Source of the DNA: Corynebacterium kalinowskii
GTDB taxonomy: Bacteria > Actinomycetota > Actinomycetes > Mycobacteriales > Mycobacteriaceae
Reading direction: 5' to 3'
NCBI RefSeq assembly: GCF_009734385.1
Contig: NZ_CP046452.1
Span: 1,674,001 to 1,738,000, forward strand
Length of the DNA stretch: 64,000 nt
Shown here: positions 53,543-63,759 of the stretch, one piece after another
Layout of the letters: the number at the start of each line of letters is the position of its first letter
Position numbering within the stretch: the stretch's first letter is position 1
Translations under genes and position numbers: made by a program
The notes under the pieces: model-generated
What the model was told of the DNA's origin: nothing
Database searches by the model: none
Seen by the model: only the letters and a program-made list of their open reading frames with translations

Positions 53543-56270
53543 GGTTTCTAATCCTAGCGATCAACTTTCGACTTTCCTCCGCCCACAGCACCAAAGAAGC
53601 AAATCCAATGGTGACGACCCAATGCTCGAAATCCAGGGATGCCGTTCCGAAGGCACTCTGGAGGAAAGGAACTTCCACGACCATGAACTGCAGCACAACC
53701 CCGAGGATCACAGCTCCGAGCAGCCATTGGTTGCTCGCAATATCTTTAAAGGCCGAGTGCGTGGTGGATCGAGAGCTAAATACGTTGAACAGCTGACTGA
53801 AAACCAAGGTGGTGAACGCCGCAGTTCGAGCCACCTCTAGGTTGTCCGAGCCCGGGATGAATCCCCCAACCAGGAAGAAGTCCATCGTTAGCAGCGCGGA
53901 TATGGCCATGACGGCACCCACCCAAAAAATGATGCCCCACATGCCGAGGTTGATCACACGCTCATGGGTTGCCCTCGGTGGGCGCCCCATAGTGTCATCT
54001 GTTTCCGGATCGAGTCCGAGGGCGAGTGCCGGCCCGGTATCGGTAATCAGGTTGATCCACAAAATCTGGGTAGCCAACAGCGGCAGCACGATATCTTCTG
54101 TCGAGGCACCCCGCAGCCCCAACGCTCCGGCAAATATCACGCCAAAGAAGACGGTGCACACTTCGCCCATGTTGGAAGAAAGCAAGTAGCGGAGAAACTT
54201 CTTGATGTTGTCGAAGATGTCGCGCCCCTGGCGCACCGCTGCGATGATGGTGGCGAAATTGTCATCCCTGAGGATCATCGCTCCTGCATCCTTAGTTACT
54301 TCAGTTCCCGTGATGCCCATCGCAACGCCGATGTCGGCGGATTTCAGCGCAGGCGCGTCGTTCACGCCGTCACCAGTCATCGCCACCACATGGCCCGCGT
54401 CTTGGAGGGCGTCAACGATGCGTAGCTTGTGTTGCGGGGCAACGCGGGCGAACACATTGACATCCTGAACTGCTTCAGCAAACTCTGCATCAGTGAGCTT
54501 ATCCAGCTCTATTCCGCTTAAGGCGGTTCCACCGGCCGTCACCAACCCCAAATCCTGCGCAATCCGCAGCGCAGTCGCGGGGTGATCACCCGTGATCATC
54601 ACGACGCGAATACCGGCGCGCTGAGCCTGGGCGATAGCCTCCCGTACTTCCTGCCGAGGCGGGTCGATCATGCCGACAGTGCCCTCATAGATCAGCTCGC
54701 GTTCAAGATCTTCCAGATCTTCACTGATGTGCTCGGGGTGGAGGCGTCGAGAAGCGATGCCGATGGTGCGCAAGGCTTGGTCGGACAGCTCCGCTACATC
54801 CGCGCGCACCTGTGCCTCGTCCACCTGCGCGCAGTACTTTGCGACGACATCGGGCGCGCCCTTCATCACCACCACGAACTCACCCGTCTCACGGTCACGG
54901 CTCAGAGTGGTCATCCGCTTTCGTTCGGAAGAAAACGGCACCTCACCCCTGCGCTCATACCGAGTTTCTCGGTCGATCGGATCCGCGAGCTTTCGTTCCG
55001 CCACGAAAAACGCTGCCTCAGTGGGATCCCCGACGATCTCCCAGGAGTCGTCGGCTTCGCGATGCAATTCAGCATTGGAGGCAAGGGCACCGCCGGCAAG
55101 GACGTCATAGACTTCGTTGATGTCTTGGCCAGTTGAGCACGTCACCTCACCGATGGGTTCGTATCCGACTCCGGCGATGTGGGCGGTTCCGCCTTCCGTT
55201 TTGACCTGTTGGATGGTCATCTCGTTGGTGGTGAGTGTGCCCGTTTTGTCCGAACAAATCACTGACGCGGAGCCCAGAGTCTCCACCGAATGCAGGTCTT
55301 TGACAATCGCATTGCGCGCAGCCATGCGTTGGACGCCAATAGACAAGACGATGGACAAGATCGCAGGCAGCCCCTCAGGGACCGCGGCGACCGCGAGCGA
55401 AACTCCGAGAAACAGGACCGTGACTGCATCGGACATGGTGGCAATATTGCTCGTCAGACTGATGGTGACCATCACGAGAACCGCGATCACGATGACGATG
55501 ACGCCAAGCCAACGGCTCACTGACGCGATTTCTTTCGCTAGCGGGGTCTCTTCCTGCTCCGTATCGCTGAGCATGGTCGCGACGGCGCCGACTTCGGTAT
55601 CCATTCCAGTCGCTGTGACCACAGCAACACCGGTGCCCTGAGTTACCGCGGTGCCTCGAAACACCATATTGTGTCGGTCACCGAGCGGGACCTCGCCCTC
55701 GATTCGGCCGGGGTGCTTCGTTACCGCTGTGGATTCGCCAGTTAGCGCTGCCTCCGCGATGGTTAACGCGTTCGCCTCGACGAGCCGAGCGTCGGCTCCG
55801 ACGTTGTCACCTTCTTGCAGGAGCAAAATGTCTCCGGGAACAAGGTCATCGGCAGCGATAAGTCGAGCTTGTCCACCTCGGCGGACTGTTACTTGCGACC
55901 TCGTCATGCGTCGCAGCGCTGCCACGGCATCAATAGCGCGCGACTCTTGGAAGAAGCCGATGCAGGCGTTGGCGACGACGATGAACAGGATGACCATGGC
56001 GTCGATAGGCCAGCCCTGGTGCCCCTGGAACCACCAGGCTCCGAGTGAGATGGCGATGGCTCCCAGCAGAAGGTAGATCAGCGGATCATGAAACTGGGCC
56101 AAAAATCGACGCCACACCGGGACCGGGGGCGTCGACACTAGGGAGTTTGGCCCGTATTGAGCCAGACGGTCATCTGCCTCGGCCAAGCTTAAGCCGCTAT
56201 CGAGATCCGCCCCTAAGTTGGCAATCAGGCGATTGATCTCCACTGACTGTGGCTGGGAAATGGTGCTCAT
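53535..56270 (-). CDS. Cation-transporting P-type ATPase (P2 class, Ca2+-like)
   Basis: 911 residues. Cation_ATPase_N domain (about 5-75), membrane pair M1-M2, actuator domain with TGES (AALTGESTAVTKHPG), M3-M4 with the ion-site VAAVPEGLPAILSIVLSIGVQRM, phosphorylation loop ICSDKTGTLTTNEMT, nucleotide domain with VVMKGAPDVV, hinge VAMTGDGVNDAPALKSADIGVAMG, and six C-terminal helices. PEGLP in M4 fits SERCA/PMCA-type calcium pumps, or PMA1-like bacterial homologues with other cations. It lies in the minus-strand run metG, ATPase, tatD, rpf2. Confidence 0.93.
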   Translation of the reverse strand: MSTISQPQSVEINRLIANLGADLDSGLSLAEADDRLAQYGPNSLVSTPPVPVWRRFLAQFHDPLIYLLLGAIAISLGAWWFQGHQGWPIDAMVILFIVVANACIGFFQESRAIDAVAALRRMTRSQVTVRRGGQARLIAADDLVPGDILLLQEGDNVGADARLVEANALTIAEAALTGESTAVTKHPGRIEGEVPLGDRHNMVFRGTAVTQGTGVAVVTATGMDTEVGAVATMLSDTEQEETPLAKEIASVSRWLGVIVIVIAVLVMVTISLTSNIATMSDAVTVLFLGVSLAVAAVPEGLPAILSIVLSIGVQRMAARNAIVKDLHSVETLGSASVICSDKTGTLTTNEMTIQQVKTEGGTAHIAGVGYEPIGEVTCSTGQDINEVYDVLAGGALASNAELHREADDSWEIVGDPTEAAFFVAERKLADPIDRETRYERRGEVPFSSERKRMTTLSRDRETGEFVVVMKGAPDVVAKYCAQVDEAQVRADVAELSDQALRTIGIASRRLHPEHISEDLEDLERELIYEGTVGMIDPPRQEVREAIAQAQRAGIRVVMITGDHPATALRIAQDLGLVTAGGTALSGIELDKLTDAEFAEAVQDVNVFARVAPQHKLRIVDALQDAGHVVAMTGDGVNDAPALKSADIGVAMGITGTEVTKDAGAMILRDDNFATIIAAVRQGRDIFDNIKKFLRYLLSSNMGEVCTVFFGVIFAGALGLRGASTEDIVLPLLATQILWINLITDTGPALALGLDPETDDTMGRPPRATHERVINLGMWGIIFWVGAVMAISALLTMDFFLVGGFIPGSDNLEVARTAAFTTLVFSQLFNVFSSRSTTHSAFKDIASNQWLLGAVILGVVLQFMVVEVPFLQSAFGTASLDFEHWVVTIGFASLVLWAEESRKLIARIRNRV

Positions 56271-56326
56271 GTTCCCACCATAACTCCAACCGCATGTGTA
56301 AGAGCCGGGTTAGCGAGGCGAGCTAC

Positions 56327-58165
56327 CTACGCTTGAGGCTGAACCGGAGCCCATTCAGGCCCCGTTTGGCCAAGTTCTGGTTCCAGCTTGGCAATGAGTG
56401 GCTTCGGCTTTTCCAACGGGGTTCCGGGGACAACTGGGACACGCTCCCACACGGCCTGCTGCGCCGAGTAGTGGCCCATGATCACCGGGTACGTGCGCCC
56501 TTCGGCAGGAAGATTCGCGCCCACTGGGGACACTGGCATGTCGTCCTGGACATCCACGATAGACGGGGTTGCCGCCCACACGCCCTCGCGCCCGAGAGTC
56601 TCGTGCACCGCCTGTGCGATGTGTGGCAGGTACGGGGTAAGGAGCGTGTTGCAGTCGGAAACGACTTGCAGCGCGGTGTGCAGGACAGTGGCCAGGCGCT
56701 CGCGCTGGGATTCGTCCTTTGCCAACTTCCACGGCTCCATCTCGGCGATGTAGGCGTTCGCCTCGCCCACAACGTGCATGGCGTGGGTGATACCGGCTTT
56801 GAACCTATTGTGCTCCAGAGCATCGCCGACCACATCAAAGGCGTCGGTGGCCAACTTGAGGATCTTCTCGTCTGCTTCGGTCAGCTCGCCCGGGGTTGGT
56901 ACTTCGCCGAAGTTCTTGTGCGCCATGGAGACAGTGCGGTTGACCAAGTTGCCCCAGCCGTTAGCTAGCTCGTTGTTCACGCGACGGACGAACTCGTCCC
57001 AAGTGAAGTCGGTGTCATTGTTTTCTGGGCCGGCGACAGCGATGAAGTAGCGCAGCGGATCTGGGCCGAACTCTTTGAGGAAGTCCTTGACGTAAATAAC
57101 GACGCCCTTGGAGGAAGAGAACTTGGAGCCCGACATGGTCAGGTACTCGGAGGAGACCACCTCTGTTGGCAGCTGCAGCTCACCGAGTTCGCCAGCTTCA
57201 CCAGCGCGGGAGCCCAACCCACGGTAGCCCAGCAATTCCGCAGGCCAAATCTGGGAGTGGAAGGTGATGTTGTCCTTACCCATGAAGTAGAAGGATTCCG
57301 CGGTTTCGGCAGTCCACCACTCGCGCCACGCTTCCGGGTTCCCAGATCGGTAGGCCCACTCGATGGAGGCAGACAGGTAACCGACCACGGCATCGAACCA
57401 CACGTAGAGCTTCTTGGCGTTGTTGTCCTGCCAGCCCTCCAGCGGAATCGGCACACCCCAGTCAATGTCGCGGGTCATGGCGCGTGGACGAATATCCTCA
57501 AGCAGGTTAAGAGAGAACTTGAGTACGTTTGGACGCCAGTCCTCGCGCGCCTTGAGCCATTCAGCTAGGGAGTCGGCAATCGCCGGCAAATCCAGCAGGA
57601 AGTGCTCGGTTTCGATGAACTTCGGGGTTTCGCCATTGATTTTGGAAATTGGATCAATGAGGTCGGCCGGATCGAGCTGATTGCCACAGTTATCACACTG
57701 GTCGCCACGGGCTCCGCCAGCACCACAGATCGGACAAGTGCCTTCGATGTAGCGGTCCGGCAGGGTGCGGCCAGTGGATGGGCTGATGGCGCCCATGGTG
57801 GTCTGCTTAACCATGTAGCCGTTGTCATGCAAGCCTCGGAACAGCTCCTGCACCACGGCGTAGTGGTTGCGTGTGGTGGTGCGGGTAAACAGATCGTAGG
57901 TCAGGCCCAGGCCAGCCAAGTCTTCCACGATCTGGCGGTTGTACCGATCGGCCAGCTCCTGAACAGTGACACCTTCTTTTTCAGCCTGTACCAGCAGCGG
58001 AGTGCCATGCTCGTCGGTGCCCGAGATCATCAACACATCCGCGCCACGCATTCGTTGGAAGCGCGCAAAAACGTCAGATGGAACGCCGAAACCCGCCACA
58101 TGTCCGATGTGGCGGGGTCCGTTGGCATACGGCCAGGCAACAGCTACGAGCACAGACTTTGTCAT
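56327..58165 (-). CDS. metG: Methionyl-tRNA synthetase
   Basis: 612 residues from ATG 58165 (protein start [22 protein letters not shown]). Class I motifs: HIGH in [10 protein letters not shown] and KMSKS-type KFSSSKG ([19 protein letters not shown]). The zinc knuckle [18 protein letters not shown] has four cysteines. The anticodon-binding helices follow from about 400. It lacks the long C-terminal dimerisation domain of the E. coli enzyme. betP ends 44 bases upstream on the same strand. Confidence 0.97.
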   Translation of the reverse strand: MTKSVLVAVAWPYANGPRHIGHVAGFGVPSDVFARFQRMRGADVLMISGTDEHGTPLLVQAEKEGVTVQELADRYNRQIVEDLAGLGLTYDLFTRTTTRNHYAVVQELFRGLHDNGYMVKQTTMGAISPSTGRTLPDRYIEGTCPICGAGGARGDQCDNCGNQLDPADLIDPISKINGETPKFIETEHFLLDLPAIADSLAEWLKAREDWRPNVLKFSLNLLEDIRPRAMTRDIDWGVPIPLEGWQDNNAKKLYVWFDAVVGYLSASIEWAYRSGNPEAWREWWTAETAESFYFMGKDNITFHSQIWPAELLGYRGLGSRAGEAGELGELQLPTEVVSSEYLTMSGSKFSSSKGVVIYVKDFLKEFGPDPLRYFIAVAGPENNDTDFTWDEFVRRVNNELANGWGNLVNRTVSMAHKNFGEVPTPGELTEADEKILKLATDAFDVVGDALEHNRFKAGITHAMHVVGEANAYIAEMEPWKLAKDESQRERLATVLHTALQVVSDCNTLLTPYLPHIAQAVHETLGREGVWAATPSIVDVQDDMPVSPVGANLPAEGRTYPVIMGHYSAQQAVWERVPVVPGTPLEKPKPLIAKLEPELGQTGPEWAPVQPQA

Positions 58166-58209
58166 GCCCACTACATTACTGGTCACCTAATAGGCACGTA
58201 CAACAAGGC

Positions 58210-59979
58210 TTATCGACGCCGCTGCTGCCCAGTCTTCTCCCGGCGTCGCCGCTGACGTCGCAGCATTTCCTTGTGGATCCGGTGCTCGCGTGCGAGTCGG
58301 CGCTGGAACTTGGCGTGCTCTTTTCCTTCCAAGTAGAGCGGATCTTCGGACAGCCCCTTGACGATGGCGAACATAAGGGCCACCAGGATGATGAGGAACG
58401 GGCTAGCCACGATGATGGTGACGCTTTGCAGGTTTGCCAGGGAGTCCTCTCCCCCAGCGAGCAGCATGGTCAGGCCGATAACGGCGGTGAGCACGCCCCA
58501 CAATCCCGTAATCCACGGTTTAGCTTCGAGGCGGCCGTTCTGGCTCATCGAGCCCATCACCGTGGAAGCCGAGTCTGCAGAGGTAATGAAGAAGACGGCG
58601 AGCAGGATCATGGCCAAGAATCCGGCGATCTGGCCACCTGGCAGTTGGTGAAGCATGTCAAAGAGCATGCGCTTGGAGTCGCCTTCACCCCAGATGGAAC
58701 GGCCCTGTCGTTCGAAGGTGACCGCGGTGCCACCGAAAATGGCAAACCAGACAACGGTAACTGCGGAAGGAATCAGCATGACGCCAACGATGAACTCGCG
58801 AATAGTGCGCCCACGGGAGATGCGAGCGATAAACGTACCGACGAATGGACTCCAGGACATCCACCACACCCAGTAGAAAATGGTCCACCCGCTGAGCCAT
58901 TCACCGGCAGTACCGTCGGCAGATTCGGCGGTACGAGCGGCCATCTCAAAGAAGGAGCTCAGGTAGTTTCCGATGCTGCCCGGAATCAAGTTGAGGATGG
59001 AAACGGTCGGCCCGAACGCGAATACGAAGATGGCGAGCAGCGCGGCAAGCACCATATTCGTGTTTGACAGCAGCTGGATGCCCCGACCGACGCCGGACAT
59101 GGCCGAGATAAGGAAGGCGAGCGTTAGCACCAAGACGATCATGACCACTGTGCGCTGACTCGGAGATTCGATCACACCACTTGCGGACAGGCCAGCGCTG
59201 ATCTGCGTGGCGCCAATTCCCAAGGAACAGGCGGTGCCGAACAGCGTGGCGATGATGGCGAGGACGTCGATAAGCTTGCCCAGAACACCTTCGGCGCGGT
59301 GCTTGCCGATAAGCGGAATGAATGCCGAGCTCAGCAGTTGCTTATTTCCCATGCGGAAGGTGGCGTATGCCAACGCCAGCCCGACGATGGCGTAAAGCGC
59401 CCATGGATGCAGCGTCCAGTGGAACAAGGTGGTGGCAAACGCCGTTCCTACCTCGCGCTCCTGGTGCCCCGGAACTCCAGCGCGGTAGAAAGTCAACGGC
59501 TCGGCAGTGCCGAAGAACATGAGGCCAATGCCCATGCCGGCGGCAAACATCATGGCGATCCAGGAGGGCGTAGAAAATTCGGGCTCTTCATCGTCGCGCC
59601 CGAGTTTGATCCTGCCGAATTTGGACAGGGCGATCGCGATAGTAAATGCCACGAACACGGTACCGAAAAGGACGAAGGCCCAGCCGAAATTGGTGACCAC
59701 AAAGCTCAGCCCAGTAGAGGCAAAACTGGCGAGGTCATCCGGGAAAGCTAGACCCCACACGATAGCGAGGACCGCGAAGAGTGCGGCGGAGACAGTCACA
59801 GGCCAGTTGATTCCAGCTGACTCGTCTTCGAAGGCGTAGTCGATGTCGGGGTCGAGGACAGATTCGTCGTATGCCTCGTCCCGGTCGATCATCTCAGCCA
59901 GGAGGGCAGTCGCGGAGCCGTCAACTTGTTCTGGCTCCGTCGATTCCACGATGTTTACTTTCGATTCAGACGGCGTCAT
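58210..59979 (-). CDS. betP: Glycine betaine/Na+ symporter, osmosensing BCCT carrier
   Basis: 589 residues. An acidic N-terminal extension (about 1-57) is followed by 12 helices. BCCT motifs are [24 protein letters not shown] with the Met-Gly-Ile-Gly-Leu stretch of the Na+/betaine site, the Trp-rich [32 protein letters not shown], and [18 protein letters not shown]. The C-terminal tail of about 50 residues is strongly basic ([24 protein letters not shown]). This layout, including both charged tails, matches C. glutamicum BetP, whose C-terminal helix senses K+ and osmotic stress. The 173-base region upstream carries its promoter. Confidence 0.95.
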   Translation of the reverse strand: MTPSESKVNIVESTEPEQVDGSATALLAEMIDRDEAYDESVLDPDIDYAFEDESAGINWPVTVSAALFAVLAIVWGLAFPDDLASFASTGLSFVVTNFGWAFVLFGTVFVAFTIAIALSKFGRIKLGRDDEEPEFSTPSWIAMMFAAGMGIGLMFFGTAEPLTFYRAGVPGHQEREVGTAFATTLFHWTLHPWALYAIVGLALAYATFRMGNKQLLSSAFIPLIGKHRAEGVLGKLIDVLAIIATLFGTACSLGIGATQISAGLSASGVIESPSQRTVVMIVLVLTLAFLISAMSGVGRGIQLLSNTNMVLAALLAIFVFAFGPTVSILNLIPGSIGNYLSSFFEMAARTAESADGTAGEWLSGWTIFYWVWWMSWSPFVGTFIARISRGRTIREFIVGVMLIPSAVTVVWFAIFGGTAVTFERQGRSIWGEGDSKRMLFDMLHQLPGGQIAGFLAMILLAVFFITSADSASTVMGSMSQNGRLEAKPWITGLWGVLTAVIGLTMLLAGGEDSLANLQSVTIIVASPFLIILVALMFAIVKGLSEDPLYLEGKEHAKFQRRLAREHRIHKEMLRRQRRRREKTGQQRRR

Positions 59980-60152
59980 TGTTCCACCATCGAACGGTAG
60001 CTATTGGAAACTCAAACGAACCAGCCACCCCAAACAGCAGCAGGAGAAGCTAAACAGTCATTTGTTATCAATTTGTAACTGGCGAAAGCGCAGGGCAATC
60101 CACTTATCAATAGAGCAAGCATTACAGAGCTATAACAATTTACTGCTTGCTG

Positions 60153-60995
60153 CTATTTGTGTGCAATCACTGCGTCGTAAATTTCCTTTTTGGATGCCCC
60201 GTACTGAGTCGCCAATTCGGCCGCCACCGCCTTGACTCGCTCACCGGACGCGACGCGTTCCAGCGCCATCTCTACCAAGGAATCCACATCTATCTCTCGG
60301 GCTTCTGCTCCTGCAATCACCACGCTAATCTCACCCCGCACGCCTTCAGCAGCCCATTCCGCCAGCTCCGGCAGCGTCCCGCGACGCACTTCTTCAAAGG
60401 TTTTGGTGAGTTCCCGGCACACCGCTGCCTTCCGCTCAGGTCCCAGCACCTCAGCGGCGTCGGCAAGCGTGTCCGCAATGCGGTGCGGGGATTCGAAAAA
60501 GCACACCGCACGCTCCTCAGTTTTGAGCTTTTCCAGCCACGCCCGGCGCGCACCCTGTTTGCGGGGAGCAAAGCCGTCGAAGGCGAATCGGCTCACCGGC
60601 AGCCCCGACAACGCCAAGGCCGTCGGGACAGCGGAGGGCCCAGGGAAACAGGTGACGGGGACCCCGGCATCGTGGGCGGCTTCGACGAGTGGGAAACCCG
60701 GATCCGAGACGGACGGCATGCCTGCGTCGGTCACCACGAGCACGCTACCGCTCTGAGCTGCTTCGATGAGTTGCGTGACCCGGCCTTGCTCGTTGTGATC
60801 GAAGTTGGAAACCACCTGTCCCCTAATCTCGACCCCGAGCGCCGCAGCGAGGTTGCGAGTGCGACGAGTGTCCTCGGCGGCGATAACATCCGCGTTTTCG
60901 AGCGCGTGCACCAAGCGAGGTGAAGCGTCATGGGGGTTGCCGAGCGGAGTGGCAGCGATGATGACGCCACGGGGGAGGTCGGTAAGTGCTTCCAT
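60153..60995 (-). CDS. rsmI: 16S rRNA (cytidine-1402-2'-O) methyltransferase
   Basis: 280 residues from ATG 60995. Tetrapyrrole-methylase fold with GVIIAATPLGNPHDASPRLV, the family motif IAAEDTRRTRNLAAAL, the SAM-site glycine strand VLVVTDAGMPSVSDPGFPLV, and FPGPSAVPTALALSGLP. GGAGG precedes the ATG by only two bases, so an upstream ATG at 61028 remains possible; the family N-terminus favours 60995. It diverges from pmt with a 41-base gap. Confidence 0.94.
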   Translation of the reverse strand: MEALTDLPRGVIIAATPLGNPHDASPRLVHALENADVIAAEDTRRTRNLAAALGVEIRGQVVSNFDHNEQGRVTQLIEAAQSGSVLVVTDAGMPSVSDPGFPLVEAAHDAGVPVTCFPGPSAVPTALALSGLPVSRFAFDGFAPRKQGARRAWLEKLKTEERAVCFFESPHRIADTLADAAEVLGPERKAAVCRELTKTFEEVRRGTLPELAEWAAEGVRGEISVVIAGAEAREIDVDSLVEMALERVASGERVKAVAAELATQYGASKKEIYDAVIAHK

Positions 60996-61036
60996 AACCT
61001 CCAAGCATTGCACAAAGTCAGTGCACATTACTTAAT

Positions 61037-62614
61037 ATGAAACCCGTGGCCCACATCGTTGAAGAAACCAAACCCAGAGTCCGCACGGAGACACTGAACA
61101 TCCCAGAGCCGACCCGATTCCAATGGACCGGCACCGACACTGTTCAGATGATCGTCATCATGGTGTTGGCATTTGTCTCTCGCTTCATCAAACTCGGGGA
61201 CGCCACCGACAATGGCACTCCGGTTTTCGACGAAAAGCACTACGTGCCACAGGCCTGGGACATTGTCACCTCCACTGACAACCCGGTGACCGGTGGCATC
61301 GAATCTAATCCGGCGTACGGCTTGGTGGTGCACCCACCTTTGGCGAAACAGCTTCTTGCCATGGGCGAAATGGTGTTTGGGTACAGCCCGCTGGGCTGGC
61401 GCGTAATGACTGCCCTTTTCTCTACGATCACCGTGCTGCTGATTGTGGCCATCGCGCGCCGACTCAGCCACTCCCCCGCCGTTGCCGCGTTCGCGGGCAT
61501 CCTAGCGCTTTCCGACGGCGTCATCCTCGTCGCCGGTCGATTCGGCATGCTCGACATCTTCTTGACTGGGTTCGTGGTAGCTGCCACCTACTGCTTCATT
61601 CGCGATCACCAGCAAATGCGCCAGCGCATGTACCGGGCTTACATTGACGGCCACGTGTATGTCAGCAAGTACGGCCCCAGGTTTGGTTTCCGTTGGTGGC
61701 GGTTTTCCGCTGGCGTATTCCTCGGACTCGCGCTGTCCGTAAAGTGGTCGGGCCTGTACTACATGGCCTTCTATGGCGTCATGACCGTCCTGCTGGACTA
61801 TCTCCTGCGACGCCAGTACAAAGTGGCCAAGCCCCTGCTCGGTACGCTCCTGCGCGACAGCCTGCCTGCATTTGCCAGCGTGGTCATCCTGCCTGTCGCT
61901 TTGTACGCCTGGTCCTGGCGCGCCTGGTTCGCCGGAGAAACCTCGGTCTACCGCCACGCCAAGGAAAACGGAACTCTGACCGATGAGAAGTGGTACTACA
62001 ACCTTCCCGATTCGGTGGCCAACTGGTTTTACTACCACGACTCCGTACTGAAATTCCATGCCTCGCTCACTAGCTCCAGCGGACACTCCCACCCCTGGGA
62101 TTCCAAGCCGTGGTCCTGGCTCGTCGCCTCTCGCCCGGTGCTCTACTACTCCCAAACTGGCGAAAGCTGCGAGGGCATGGATAACTGCCGTCGCATGATC
62201 TACCTCTTCGGTGCTCCGGCCATCTGGTGGCTGACCGTTCCCGTGGTGCTGTGGGCGTTATGGCGTCTGATCATCCACAAGGATCGTCGCTTCTTCGTGC
62301 CACTGGTCGGTTTCGCCGCCAGCTTCGTTCCATGGCTCATCGCCTATGACCGCCAAATGTACTTCTTCTACGCCATTCCACTCGTGCCATTTACCATCGT
62401 GATGCTCGCGCTCACGTTGGGTCTCATCGCGAACTCGCAAGCGACGTTCCGAATTCCGGGCATCAAAGAACCGCTAACCCTAGGAAAGTCCATCGTGATC
62501 GGCTACCTAGCCCTGGTAATTATCGGCTTCTTCTACTTCAGCCCGATCTATTACGGCACGCTCATGACCGAGGAGCACTACAACTCGATCATGTGGCTGC
62601 GCAGCTGGCGCTAG
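61037..62614 (+). CDS. pmt: Polyprenyl-phosphate-mannose: protein mannosyltransferase
   Basis: A GT39 enzyme that O-mannosylates secreted proteins as they cross the membrane. 525 residues with about ten hydrophobic segments; the catalytic acidic pair is in VFDEKHYVPQAWDIVT after the first helix. Further landmarks are GRFGMLDIFLTGFVVAATYCFIRDHQQMR, SVKWSGLYYMAFYG and AWFAGETSVYRHA. The C-terminal bundle has YDRQMYFFYAIPLVPF. The divergent position next to rsmI is conserved in actinobacteria. Its stop codon touches the stop of the convergent gene. A GTG at residue 4 is an alternative start. Confidence 0.95.
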   Translation: MKPVAHIVEETKPRVRTETLNIPEPTRFQWTGTDTVQMIVIMVLAFVSRFIKLGDATDNGTPVFDEKHYVPQAWDIVTSTDNPVTGGIESNPAYGLVVHPPLAKQLLAMGEMVFGYSPLGWRVMTALFSTITVLLIVAIARRLSHSPAVAAFAGILALSDGVILVAGRFGMLDIFLTGFVVAATYCFIRDHQQMRQRMYRAYIDGHVYVSKYGPRFGFRWWRFSAGVFLGLALSVKWSGLYYMAFYGVMTVLLDYLLRRQYKVAKPLLGTLLRDSLPAFASVVILPVALYAWSWRAWFAGETSVYRHAKENGTLTDEKWYYNLPDSVANWFYYHDSVLKFHASLTSSSGHSHPWDSKPWSWLVASRPVLYYSQTGESCEGMDNCRRMIYLFGAPAIWWLTVPVVLWALWRLIIHKDRRFFVPLVGFAASFVPWLIAYDRQMYFFYAIPLVPFTIVMLALTLGLIANSQATFRIPGIKEPLTLGKSIVIGYLALVIIGFFYFSPIYYGTLMTEEHYNSIMWLRSWR

Positions 62615-63328
62615 CTAGAAATCGCCCTGTGGGGCAGCCGTCACCGAGCGCACCAGTCGGTCAACGGTGCCCTGCTGGAGGGTGGTGATCCATGCGCTGA
62701 GCACGACGACCGCTGTCACCAGCATCAGCCCGATACCGAAGATGTCGCTTGCGGAGGCGAAGCCAAGCACCATATCGCGTACCGCGAAGCCCAGGCTGAA
62801 CATGAGCAGCGCGCCGAACACTGGGAATAGCCCGGCCGCGCTGTTAGGGCGCCACGCAGCAAAGAAAAGTCCGAAGGCCAGAGCGATGCGGAAGGCTGCG
62901 GCGTCGAAAAGCAGACCCGCAAGCACCGGGTCGTCGGAAGATAGCAAGGTTCCCGAAGGCAGTCCGCCGGTGGCAAGCGCCACGACCCCGGTGAGGAGCG
63001 CTACCGCCCATGCCACGTAGGTCACGCCCAGCACCGCGAGCAAGACCCGCACGGCGACCCCGCTGAGGGCGATACGGGCAGCTTGTCGACGCCGCACCGG
63101 CTCCACTCCCGCCAGGATCTCCGCCGACAGATCAGGGGCCTCCAATTGATCCATGGTGGCGGTGTCTTGGAACGTGAGCATGCGGCTGAGCGCAGTGGCA
63201 CGCTCAAAGAATTCTTGGCAGTCACTGCAGCCAGACAGGTGGGCATCCACGATGTCATCGTCGACTCCACTGGGTTCCCCATCGAGTCGGGCTGACAGGG
63301 CCGCTTGGACTTGCGCGCAGCTGATCAT
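62615..63328 (-). CDS. Zinc-finger anti-sigma-factor-like membrane protein
   Basis: 237 residues. N-terminal zf-HC2 module: SCAQVQAALSARLDGE, then AHLSGCSDCQEFFERA with the H30-C34-C37 zinc set. About five hydrophobic segments follow (about 86-225). This is the layout of ZAS-type anti-sigma factors, but no ECF sigma gene is adjacent; instead a DoxX gene overlaps its start by four bases. Either the sigma partner is elsewhere or the zinc module senses redox state together with DoxX. Its stop directly abuts the pmt stop. Confidence 0.8.
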   Translation of the reverse strand: MISCAQVQAALSARLDGEPSGVDDDIVDAHLSGCSDCQEFFERATALSRMLTFQDTATMDQLEAPDLSAEILAGVEPVRRRQAARIALSGVAVRVLLAVLGVTYVAWAVALLTGVVALATGGLPSGTLLSSDDPVLAGLLFDAAAFRIALAFGLFFAAWRPNSAAGLFPVFGALLMFSLGFAVRDMVLGFASASDIFGIGLMLVTAVVVLSAWITTLQQGTVDRLVRSVTAAPQGDF

Positions 63329-63729
63329 CAGCTCAGCGCCCCGTCAATACTTGCCCGACCCGAGCCGAAGACAACGACGACGAACAGCGCAGCGACGAGG
63401 ATAGCGGTGAATTCAATCCCACCCTGCGCCACGAAAATGCCGTTTTCCAGGTGGACGAAATACAATGCGGCTGCCATCAGCAGTGCGAGCGCCCCGGCCA
63501 CCAGCGTGGTGAGCAGTCCGATGACGAGCAGCGCTCCGCCAATCAATTCCGTGGTGCCCACCAAGTAGGCTGAGAGCTTGGGCTGTGGGATACCCAGCGC
63601 GCTGAACTGGCCGGTAGTTTCGACCATGCCGGTGATGAAGTATTTGTCCCACCCGTGAGCGATGAAAACAAAGCCCAAGACTGCGCGGAGCAGGAGCAGG
63701 GTGATGTCTCTAACGACCGGCTTATCCAT
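63328..63729 (-). CDS. DoxX family membrane protein
   Basis: 133 residues, four hydrophobic segments. N-terminal VRDITLLLLRAVLGFVFIAHGWDKYF with the conserved glycine-tryptophan, LVGTTELIGGALLVIGLLTTLVAGALALLMAAALYFVH, and a final helix AILVAALFVVVVFGSGRASIDGAL. DoxX proteins include subunits of thiosulfate oxidation and of a mycobacterial oxidoreductase complex. The TGA overlaps the ATG of the anti-sigma-like gene, so the two are translationally coupled. Confidence 0.9.
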   Translation of the reverse strand: MDKPVVRDITLLLLRAVLGFVFIAHGWDKYFITGMVETTGQFSALGIPQPKLSAYLVGTTELIGGALLVIGLLTTLVAGALALLMAAALYFVHLENGIFVAQGGIEFTAILVAALFVVVVFGSGRASIDGALS

Positions 63730-63759
63730 GGCACATAGCGTACAACGAAGCCGCCTGGG

